Part shown: positions 1-6,760 of the stretch, piece after piece
Position numbering within the stretch: position 1 is the first letter of the stretch
How the letters are laid out: the number at the start of each line of letters is the position of its first letter
Origin: Acidobacteria bacterium AH-259-G07
Lineage (GTDB): Bacteria > Acidobacteriota > UBA6911 > RPQK01 > JADFOI01
NCBI GenBank assembly: GCA_027717925.1
Contig: JALLON010000023.1
Coordinates: 1-19,244 of the forward strand
DNA length: 19,244 bases
Reading direction: 5' to 3'
Position numbers and translations under genes: made by a program
Notes under the pieces: model-generated
The model's input: only the letters and a program-made list of their open reading frames with translations
Told to the model about the DNA's origin: nothing
Database searches by the model: none

Positions 1-10
1 GGTTATTCAA

Positions 11-2104
11 TCATCGTTTTTCAGCAAGTTCAACGGGAGCAACCGCCAATGGCGTCTCGATCTCCACCCTTGCGGCATAGACGGGAGCGATTCCATATTT
101 GCCACCGGCTGCTTCGATGCGAGGAATGCCGTCGTTGTCGCTGTCGGCTTGGGTGAGATCGTCGTCGCCCGTCTCTTCATACTCCGCCTGCTGAATTCCG
201 CTGGAATTGACGGCCTGCACCCAGAAGCGCTTAAAGCGTTGGTACTCGTTGACGTCCCCGGTGGCCAGGGTATACTCCCGCATGGCGCCCAGCGCTGCGC
301 CCAAATTGAGCGGCGTGTAAAGGCTTACCTGAGCGCCCGGGCTGGAGCGATAGACACCAGTGGTCGGATCCCACAGGGTCTGGTTCATGAATCCATAGGC
401 TTTTTTGGCCGCCCGGAGGTAACCGAGATCTCCCAGCTCGTGGTAGGCTGAGAGAAGTCCGCGAACCGCAAATGCCTGGGAGAGGAGCGTACCTGTGTTG
501 CCAAGCTTTGCGCCCGTGACAACGTCAATGCCTTCAGCTAGGGAACCGTCGCCGGTCCGGATCTCCTCCGCCAGAAAGTGAGCCTGGGTCTCAAGGAGAT
601 TGCCAGCCAGTCTGGCCAACTCGGGTTCCGCCTCCTGGAAAACGCGGTGATAATTAGCCAGTGCTACTATCGTCATGCCGAGGTCAGGCACGGAGACAGA
701 AGAGCCCTTCTCGGTCTGGGGTGTCCACTCGGACACGAGGACGCTTGTTTGGGGGTCCCCGTGCATGAAATCGATGTTTCGCAGCACCAGGTTGGCGAGA
801 CCGCGTGCCAGCTGCATGTACTTTCGCTCCATCAGTGAGCCGTCGTATGGGAAATTGTCACCGAAGACTTTGTTCCAGGTGGGGTAAGCCTGCTCATGGT
901 AAGGATGGCCGGCGGGACGCTTGGGATCCATGAAGTAGAAATACTCGCTCAGTCCCCACAGCAGGGAAGCCTGGTCAAAGAGCCGGCTGCTTGGGTCACG
1001 CACTTTCAGTTTCTCAGGCCGGGGCGGAAGGTCGCCGATGTATCGACTCTTGACAGAGATCTGGTGGGGAAAGTAGCACAACTTGTCCTGGGGATGATAC
1101 TCAAAGGGATTGACACCGGTCAGTTTCTTTCCGTCGTACAGCAGCGCTGCTTTCATCAATAGCATCTTGGACACGGAAGCGAGGTTGAGAATAGCTCCTC
1201 GGAAACCCTCTTCGGGATCGATTCCAAAAAATTTCCCGTGGTGAGTCTGGCGGAAAAAGTATTCCATCCACAGGACCGCCTTCATCAGGGTCTGGCCGAC
1301 GCCGCCCATGTCCAGGAAGTGATCCATGCGATCGTTTGACCAGCGCAGGCTTTCAAAATTATCCCGGTAGGCGATTCGGTACCTGAAGAAGTCGTTACCA
1401 CCTTCTCCAGCCTCATGTGTGGGAGGCTGGTAAGCGTCTCCGTAAAGCTGTCTCAGCTTCTTTTCCTTCCAAAGATTTTCCGCCAGCTCAAAGTGGGTGT
1501 CGTGATCCACGGGGCGGATCAGGTGGGGGTCGCCCGAAGCGTACTCGAGCATCAGAGGGGAGCCGTCCTCAAAGCGCCGCGGGAAGCCCGTCAAGCTCAG
1601 GTATGCCGGCACCAGGTGTTGAAAAAGCACCTCCTTATTGGAAAGTTCGTTCTCGGCCCGGTCGCGGTTGTACTGGGCGCTGGCCAGTTGAATGGCTTTC
1701 TCGGTGACGTAAGGCCCGTGTACCAGGGCCACACCCAGACGGCTTTCCCCAATCAGCGCCTGCATGTTGTAGCGCGAATACCAGTAAGACTCCACGCCTG
1801 TTATGTACTGGAAATCCAAGTCTTCCTTGACAGGCAGCCCCGCTGCTTCTGCCAGGCTTAGGAAGGGATCTGCCGTCTGGTTCATCTCATTGGCCAGGTA
1901 CATGGCCTCCTTGGTGTAGAAACGCCGGTCGATCACCCGAGCCTTCAGTGGCGTTTTCAAGGTGCTGAAGGAGGGTTGTCTGCTGGCCGCTGAGCGCAGC
2001 GAGGCATAGATGTCTTCTTCTATATCCTCCAGGTTCTCCTGTAGCCCGTGGACCGTTGCGGCAAGCGACAGGGAGACAATGAGAAAGGCAAAGTACTTGT
2101 TCAT
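11..2104 (-). CDS. Secreted alpha-toroid-like protein of unknown function
   Basis: This is the last gene of the four-gene operon, 697 aa. I chose the ATG at 2104 because AAGGAAGGA sits just before it and it opens a clean signal peptide (residues 1-20, ending near VHG); the reading frame stays open 12 codons upstream but without a ribosome site. The mature protein has many amphipathic helix pairs, with a repeat-like C-terminal half (about 420-640) of hydrophobic helices followed by W-D-P-T-T-G-type turns. This resembles (alpha/alpha)6-toroid enzymes such as the AGE/YyaL-like group, but I see no certain catalytic motif. Near residues 647-660 is an Asp-rich stretch containing DSDNDG, resembling a calcium-binding loop. 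There is no CxxCH heme site. It starts 13 bp after the barrel gene stops, so it is probably co-translated and exported with it. Function is unknown; the toroid fold is inference. Confidence 0.8.
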   Translation of the reverse strand: MNKYFAFLIVSLSLAATVHGLQENLEDIEEDIYASLRSAASRQPSFSTLKTPLKARVIDRRFYTKEAMYLANEMNQTADPFLSLAEAAGLPVKEDLDFQYITGVESYWYSRYNMQALIGESRLGVALVHGPYVTEKAIQLASAQYNRDRAENELSNKEVLFQHLVPAYLSLTGFPRRFEDGSPLMLEYASGDPHLIRPVDHDTHFELAENLWKEKKLRQLYGDAYQPPTHEAGEGGNDFFRYRIAYRDNFESLRWSNDRMDHFLDMGGVGQTLMKAVLWMEYFFRQTHHGKFFGIDPEEGFRGAILNLASVSKMLLMKAALLYDGKKLTGVNPFEYHPQDKLCYFPHQISVKSRYIGDLPPRPEKLKVRDPSSRLFDQASLLWGLSEYFYFMDPKRPAGHPYHEQAYPTWNKVFGDNFPYDGSLMERKYMQLARGLANLVLRNIDFMHGDPQTSVLVSEWTPQTEKGSSVSVPDLGMTIVALANYHRVFQEAEPELARLAGNLLETQAHFLAEEIRTGDGSLAEGIDVVTGAKLGNTGTLLSQAFAVRGLLSAYHELGDLGYLRAAKKAYGFMNQTLWDPTTGVYRSSPGAQVSLYTPLNLGAALGAMREYTLATGDVNEYQRFKRFWVQAVNSSGIQQAEYEETGDDDLTQADSDNDGIPRIEAAGGKYGIAPVYAARVEIETPLAVAPVELAEKR

Positions 2105-2117
2105 GGCATCCTTCCTT

Positions 2118-3608
2118 TCAGAAAATAGTCTGAATTCCAAAAATCAAACGAAACGCCGGCGAGGGCCCCCGCTTTGGCTCATAGACGCGGAACATGGGTG
2201 ATATCGTCACTCGCAGGCTCGACTTGGGAATGATGATGATCGACGGGGAGAGGAACATGATTGTGCCGTGCTCAAAGGGTGGGCGCGGCGTGGTAAACAT
2301 TTTCAGAGTGCCGTCGGGATTCATGATGGGCATGTGTGTCACTGGGTCAGCCTCCGGATGAGTAATAAGACCCGGAAAGCGCTCGCTCTGCTTCTTCTTT
2401 CCAAAGAACGTGAGATCGAAGCTCAGGTGATCGCTCTTCAGCGGCGGTCGCACGTAGGAGACACCAAAGATTAACTCGTTGCCCGGTCGCACCCCCTTAC
2501 CGTTCTTCTTCATGGCGCGGTACATCACGCCGCCATGAATGGCACCGCGGCTGCCGTTCCAGGTGAGCTGCCGTGTCGCCATTACCCCTAAATTGAGTCC
2601 CCAGCTACCAGTACCAGGCTGGGCCGAATTAGGGAGCCGTTGGTCATCAGAAAACAAATCCACCTTAGGCCCCCCTGCCGCTGCCGAAACAGGCATGGCT
2701 TGACCGTTCATAAAGATCGTTTGGGAATCGTTGAACTTGTTGTCGCTTTGGCCCGTGGGAAGTTGAACGCCAAAAGCCGTCGCTAGCGTAAAGCGGCGGT
2801 AACCCTGGTCAAACCATTTGTGCTTGAGCATGACCTGGGTGTCTCCCAGTCCAAAGGCGTGTCCTTCCATCGTCATCACCATGGGTCGGATGCGAAAGGC
2901 TTCTCCCGTTCCGCTGATGGTGGTGCTCTTGAAGGGCACAGTAACGCGTAGCGTATTGTTGGCGTCAAGCCCATAGAAGGCGTTTACACTCACGTGCTGG
3001 TTTTCCACCTTGAGTTTGTTAAAAAAGGCCGCATAGTACTCGTCGCGCCCGAAATCATTGTGATTGATAAAGCGGTCGTTGCTCACTGTGATGCGAAAAG
3101 CACGGGCCGGCAGCGTGTAGCCATGAAAAGGCGAAAAGGCGGGTTCATAGATGGGAGGGATGGCCGTGCGGAGTTGATCGACTAGGCGATCGCTTTCGTA
3201 TCGGATGTAGTTTTTCCTCACGCCTAGATCCAGAAACCGGAATTCTTCATCCTGCGGATCAAATGCGTACGAGGCGGGCGTGCCCGAAGGACTAGCGGAG
3301 TCGAGTTCGAGAGGGACACCATTGCTCTTGGTCGCCTCCAACTCTTTTTTAGCTGCCTCTAATTCCTCTTCCTTTCGTCTTAGCGCTTGGCGCACTTCGG
3401 AAAGCGAATCCTCCAGGCCGGCAATTTGCCGCTGTGCCTCGGCAAGCTCCGCGGAAGGGTCGGGCGCCTTACCGGCACCTTCCTTGCCGGTCGCTGCCCC
3501 CAAGGCTGAGCCCAGCATCAAGCAGCCAACGGACAATAAAGCACCAACAGTCCTTGCAAGCTTCCTGGTGTTTGCTTGCCTCATTGTTTTTTCTTCTATC
3601 CGATTCAT
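2118..3608 (-). CDS. Outer-membrane beta-barrel protein with N-terminal coiled coil
   Basis: A 496-aa protein beginning at an ATG preceded by a strong AAGGAGG site, third gene of the operon. Residues 1-39 form a signal peptide (basic start, hydrophobic core, ALGAA end). Residues 53-96 are a Glu/Lys/Ala-rich heptad coiled coil, probably periplasmic. From about residue 150 to the end the sequence alternates polar and aromatic/hydrophobic residues with Gly/Asn turns, as in outer-membrane barrels. The last residues are FGIQTIF; a terminal Phe is the usual signal for the BAM assembly machinery. The segment with FGVQLPTGQ resembles the 'MetA-pathway of phenol degradation' transporter-like family (family recall, not a search). 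It lies between secreted cupredoxin-like genes and the large secreted protein, suggesting a pore or anchor for them. The substrate is unknown. Confidence 0.82.
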   Translation of the reverse strand: MNRIEEKTMRQANTRKLARTVGALLSVGCLMLGSALGAATGKEGAGKAPDPSAELAEAQRQIAGLEDSLSEVRQALRRKEEELEAAKKELEATKSNGVPLELDSASPSGTPASYAFDPQDEEFRFLDLGVRKNYIRYESDRLVDQLRTAIPPIYEPAFSPFHGYTLPARAFRITVSNDRFINHNDFGRDEYYAAFFNKLKVENQHVSVNAFYGLDANNTLRVTVPFKSTTISGTGEAFRIRPMVMTMEGHAFGLGDTQVMLKHKWFDQGYRRFTLATAFGVQLPTGQSDNKFNDSQTIFMNGQAMPVSAAAGGPKVDLFSDDQRLPNSAQPGTGSWGLNLGVMATRQLTWNGSRGAIHGGVMYRAMKKNGKGVRPGNELIFGVSYVRPPLKSDHLSFDLTFFGKKKQSERFPGLITHPEADPVTHMPIMNPDGTLKMFTTPRPPFEHGTIMFLSPSIIIIPKSSLRVTISPMFRVYEPKRGPSPAFRLIFGIQTIF

Positions 3609-3659
3609 GGCAACCTCCTTGTCAATAAGGTGCGATCTCCTTCCTCAAACTGGTGGTAA

Positions 3660-4304
3660 TCAAAATCGAAAAGTAACAGTAGTCGTCTGGCCCGCCTTGA
3701 TTGTGACCTCTTGCTTTTGCCTTTCTAACCTTCGCTTCATGTCGCGTACCGCCACTAAGGTATACGTGCCTTCGGGAACACCTTCGATTTTGAATTGGGA
3801 GGCTCCGGTGGAGCCCTGATGATCCACCGTTGAGAAAAAAGGGTGGTCAAATACAAAGACGAAAGCGGACATTTCGCGGTGGATGTCGCACAACACGAGG
3901 TATACCCCGGGTCTCGGGGGAGTCCAGCCATGCTCTCCTTCGATCCCCTGGACCACGTTAAATAGGCTCCTCCTCCCCCAGTACACGTGCACGTTGTGGC
4001 TAAAGAGATCGCTGTTTGCAAATTTCACCGATTGACTCTTTTGAAGGGGCAAAAGATGTGGGATGAATACCTTGTCCTTCTGGCCGATCATGGCAGGCTG
4101 CTTGCGGCCTTGATAGCCTCCTGTGACTCCTTCGAGATAAACCACTGTGTTTTCGTTCTTTGCACCCGAACTCAATTGGATCTTGCCCACCAGCGCCCCC
4201 ACTTCCAAGTCGGCTCCTGTGAGTGAGGGAGCGCACACGAGAAGAAGAGCGCAGACTGTGAGCGCCAATCGCAAACTTCCCTTGGTGCTGTTATTCGATT
4301 GCAT
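3660..4304 (-). CDS. Secreted cupredoxin-like protein, intact type 1 copper ligands
   Basis: Second gene of the operon, 214 aa from the ATG at 4304, which follows AAGGAGG with good spacing; an upstream in-frame ATG at 4328 lacks such a site. Residues 1-30 are a signal peptide. Residues about 33-155 look like the cupredoxin-like domain often annotated 'methylamine utilization protein': SHNVH (His103/His106) after a conserved F-A-N-S-D strand, then LCDIHREM (Cys139, His142, Met145). His, Cys, His and Met are the four type 1 copper ligands. A small beta-sandwich, carboxypeptidase-regulatory-like tail (about 165-214, EGVPEGTYTLVAV) follows. It probably binds copper and acts as a periplasmic electron carrier or metal-binding protein; the actual partner is not known. 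It begins 31 bp after its paralogue ends. Confidence 0.85.
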   Translation of the reverse strand: MQSNNSTKGSLRLALTVCALLLVCAPSLTGADLEVGALVGKIQLSSGAKNENTVVYLEGVTGGYQGRKQPAMIGQKDKVFIPHLLPLQKSQSVKFANSDLFSHNVHVYWGRRSLFNVVQGIEGEHGWTPPRPGVYLVLCDIHREMSAFVFVFDHPFFSTVDHQGSTGASQFKIEGVPEGTYTLVAVRDMKRRLERQKQEVTIKAGQTTTVTFRF

Positions 4305-4335
4305 ATTGGACCTCCTTGTTTTCACCATTTTTCCC

Positions 4336-4953
4336 CTAATTGGAAAACTCGGGAAGTAACAGAGAGACCCTCTGGGGGCGATCGACGCGAAAGTCGAGGA
4401 AGGTTTCTCTCTTCCCGATTTCTACTGTTTCTTGTTCCAGCACTCGTCCTTCAAACCAAGCCTGGACCACGCGCTGTCCTTCAGAAATCCCACTGATCGT
4501 ATATTCGCCCAAGGCATCGGTGAGGGCGAAATAGGGGTTTTCCTTGACCAGAATGTAAGCGTAGGTAGATGGGTGATCTCTACAGCGGACTTGAATGACA
4601 CCCGGGCGATGAAAACGGAGCGACTTAACAGGGCCCGTCTGGCGCATCAAGTTAAAAGCTCCAGCCTCAGAGATGGAAAAGAGCCGGCAGGGCATACGCT
4701 CAGTGCTGCGGAACTCCACCCTGGTGCCCACCACGATGGGAAGAACGTGGGGAAGAAATTTCTGGCCTGTGTGATCTAGATAGGCTGTCACCCGAGAGTG
4801 GGCAGGGATTTCTCGCACCCCCTCAACTGATACCAGAACCTCCATGGCCAGCTCATCGGAGAGATAGACCCTTCCGCTGATCTTCCCTGCCCTCGCAGAG
4901 ACGGGAAGGAAGAGCAAGGCGGCGAAAATAAAGACGACTTGTGGACCTTTCAC
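4336..4953 (-). CDS. Secreted cupredoxin-fold paralogue with degenerate copper site
   Basis: First gene of the operon, 205 aa, GTG start with AGGAG 10 nt upstream. Residues 1-22 are a signal peptide. The fold parallels its downstream neighbour: a strand followed by FRSTERMPCRLFS, then PGVIQVRCRDHPSTYAYI, then a beta-sandwich tail (about 140-188, DALGEYTISGISEGQ). Compared with that neighbour, the first His ligand is replaced by Cys89, the Met ligand by Thr130, while Cys124 and His127 remain. It therefore may bind a different metal, form a disulfide, or act only as a structural partner. Its leader is very short because the sigma-54 promoter lies only about 28 bp upstream of the start codon. 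Copper binding cannot be assumed. Confidence 0.8.
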   Translation of the reverse strand: MKGPQVVFIFAALLFLPVSARAGKISGRVYLSDELAMEVLVSVEGVREIPAHSRVTAYLDHTGQKFLPHVLPIVVGTRVEFRSTERMPCRLFSISEAGAFNLMRQTGPVKSLRFHRPGVIQVRCRDHPSTYAYILVKENPYFALTDALGEYTISGISEGQRVVQAWFEGRVLEQETVEIGKRETFLDFRVDRPQRVSLLLPEFSN

Positions 4954-4980
4954 GTTTGTGCTTCTCCTGACCGTTCCCTA

Positions 4981-4996
4981 AGCAAGCTGGGGGCCA
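4981..4996 (-). promoter_or_regulatory. Sigma-54 (-24/-12) promoter of the cupredoxin operon
   Basis: Read on the minus strand the site is TGGCCCC-CAGC-TTGCT, matching the consensus TGGCACG-N4-TTGCW with invariant GG and GC at the exact 10-nt separation. The predicted transcription start is near 4970, about 17 nt before the GTG at 4953. The gene encoding a sigma-54 activator lies directly upstream on the same strand. Confidence 0.8.
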
Positions 4997-5389
4997 GAAA
5001 CGGAAATACCCATCCTAATCTGGATAACTGATTGATTAAAAAAGAGATACAATCAAGAGATGAGGCTATCGGTAGAGCGGTCGAGCAATCGAGCGTGTAC
5101 CCCGCTTGTCCCACCCCAACTTTATTGAGGGAGTGCTAACCCGTTGAAACATAGAAGGAAAACGTTACTGTGTCCCTTGAGACCCAGTGGCACGCCTGCG
5201 GTCCAGCCCGATGGCGCTCCAGGGGACTCAGTGCCTCGCTCCGTAAATACGGTAACGTTTGTAGTGGGCGCGACGGAGGCCCCCGCAAACGTGCTGTAGC
5301 GTACGTGGAGAAGGCCGAGGGAGCGCAACACTGGCAGGGCGGATGATTTCGTGGCTGCAGTAGAGAATTTATGAATGATCCGTCTAGGG
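4997..5389. other. Intergenic region between cupredoxin operon and response regulator
   Basis: About 390 bp without a gene I can defend. It contains the activator-site repeats, a TTGATT (5032-5037) / AATCAA (5051-5056) inverted pair, and a perfect 9-bp inverted repeat AAACGTTAC (5160-5168) / GTAACGTTT (5252-5260) enclosing a GTCCC/GGGAC pair. A 98-codon minus-strand frame (5122-5418) has no ribosome site, overlaps the regulator gene's end and matches no family I recognise. No clear rho-independent terminator was seen after the regulator gene. Confidence 0.5.
5071..5094. promoter_or_regulatory. Candidate upstream activator site: three 8-bp direct repeats
   Basis: On the plus strand three head-to-tail octamers occur: GGTAGAGC, GGTCGAGC, AATCGAGC (core T-M-GAGC). 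They lie about 100-125 bp upstream of the predicted start of the sigma-54 promoter, the usual distance for NtrC-type activator binding. Assignment to the neighbouring response regulator is inference. Confidence 0.4.
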
Positions 5390-6760
5390 CTAGGCTTTTC
5401 GGAAGGAGTCGATGTCAATGCCGAATTTCCTGGCCATTCGGTAAATCATCTTTCTGGTCATCCCTGCTTCCTCCGCTGCGGCCGACACATTTCCCTGATG
5501 TCGCCGCAGCAAGTCCACCAGAAAAGGTTTTTCCAACGCCAGTGCCTCTCGTTGACGAACCGCTTTCCAGGAGAGACCGGAAGGCGAACTCCCCACAAGT
5601 GATTCAGGTAAGTCCTCGAGTTCGATGCACGGTCCGTTCGACACCAGGACGGCGCGTTCTACAACGTTTTGCATTTCCCGAACGTTGCCCGGCCAGGAAT
5701 AGAGAAGAAAGCTTTTGATGACCTCGGGTGAAAAGGAATTGACAGGCTTTCGGTACTGCTCACTGAACTGCCGCAGGAAATGATGGGCCAGCATGGGAAT
5801 GTCCTGGCCCCGTTCGTGCAGCGACGGCACATGGATGTTGACAACGTTGAGGCGATAGAAGAGATCCTGGCGGAAGAGCCCCTGGTTGGCCTCTCTCTCC
5901 AGATCGTGGTTTGTCGCGGCCAAAACTCGAATATTGATTGGAATCAGCCGCTCCCCGCCGATGCGGCGAAGTTGACGTTCCTGGAGAGTCCGCAGCAGCT
6001 TTGGCTGCAGCACCAATGGGAGGTCGCCCACTTCATCTAGAAAGACTGTGCCGTTGTGAGCCATTTGCAGCAGTCCATGTTTGAGTCTGTCGGCTCCTGT
6101 AAAGGCACCCTTTTCGTGCCCGAACAACTCGCTCTCCAGCAAATTCTCGGGCAGCGAAGCACAGTCCACGGCCACAAAAGCCCCCGAACTTCTGGAGCTG
6201 TTGGCATGAATAGTCCTGGCGATCAGTTCTTTGCCTGTGCCGCTTTTTCCGGTGATCAAAATATTGGCTTCGCTGTCGGCGACCTTGGACAGAAGATCAA
6301 AGACCCGATGCATGGCGGGGCAGGAACCGAGGATCTTGTCGAAGTCGCGACGCTCCGTGAGCTGCTCACGAAGGTGGATGTTTTCGATCTTAAGGCTTCG
6401 GTGTTCTAAGGCTTGCTCGACCGCCAGCAGCAGCTGGTCATCGCTAAAAGGCTTGGCCAGGTAGTTAAAAGCGCCGCTCTTGATGGCCTCCACTGCCGAA
6501 TCGACAGTCGCGTAAGCGGTGAAGATGATGACGTAGGTTTGCGGCGATAGGGAACGGCTCTCCTTAAGTACTTCGAGGCCGCTGCGACCCGGCAAGCGCA
6601 GATCCAGCAGCATGAGATCGTAGACGTCTGTGGACAGGAGTTCAAGAGCGTACTCTCCACTTTCCACCGTCGTCACTTGGTAGCCCGCATGTTCCAGGAT
6701 TTTCCGGCAGCTGATTAGAATCTCCTTTTCATCGTCAACGACCAGGATTTTTTCCGTCAT
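5390..6760 (-). CDS. NtrC-family sigma-54-dependent response regulator
   Basis: A 456-aa activator of sigma-54 RNA polymerase. The ATG at 6760 follows AAGGAG by 6 nt and overlaps the kinase stop as ATGA, so the two are translationally coupled; an upstream in-frame ATG at 6775 lies before that ribosome site. Residues 1-120 are the receiver domain: acidic pair in VVDDEKE, phospho-acceptor Asp53 in LLDLRLPG, Thr81, and Lys103 in AKPF. Residues about 140-375 are the AAA+ domain: Walker A GKSGTGKE (171-178), an intact GAFTGA loop (218-223) that contacts sigma-54, Walker B VFLDE (about 239-243), and WPGNVRE (356-362). Residues 422-445 form a Fis-type helix-turn-helix. All key residues are present. 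The nearest sigma-54 promoter is that of the cupredoxin operon downstream, its likely target. Confidence 0.96.
   Translation of the reverse strand: MTEKILVVDDEKEILISCRKILEHAGYQVTTVESGEYALELLSTDVYDLMLLDLRLPGRSGLEVLKESRSLSPQTYVIIFTAYATVDSAVEAIKSGAFNYLAKPFSDDQLLLAVEQALEHRSLKIENIHLREQLTERRDFDKILGSCPAMHRVFDLLSKVADSEANILITGKSGTGKELIARTIHANSSRSSGAFVAVDCASLPENLLESELFGHEKGAFTGADRLKHGLLQMAHNGTVFLDEVGDLPLVLQPKLLRTLQERQLRRIGGERLIPINIRVLAATNHDLEREANQGLFRQDLFYRLNVVNIHVPSLHERGQDIPMLAHHFLRQFSEQYRKPVNSFSPEVIKSFLLYSWPGNVREMQNVVERAVLVSNGPCIELEDLPESLVGSSPSGLSWKAVRQREALALEKPFLVDLLRRHQGNVSAAAEEAGMTRKMIYRMARKFGIDIDSFRKA

Noticed and set aside
149..451. Plus-strand frames of 60-150 codons across 149-4779
   Set aside because: They lie opposite well-supported minus-strand genes with signal peptides, ribosome sites and domain motifs, and show no recognisable protein features.
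5032..5056. TTGATT...AATCAA as an FNR box
   Set aside because: The half-sites are 13 bp apart, whereas an FNR site (TTGAT-N4-ATCAA) needs 4 bp.
5122..5418. 98-codon minus-strand frame between the response regulator and the cupredoxin operon
   Set aside because: It overlaps the regulator's end, lacks a ribosome site, has no signal peptide or known motif, and contains inverted repeats unlike coding sequence. A decayed gene remnant remains possible.
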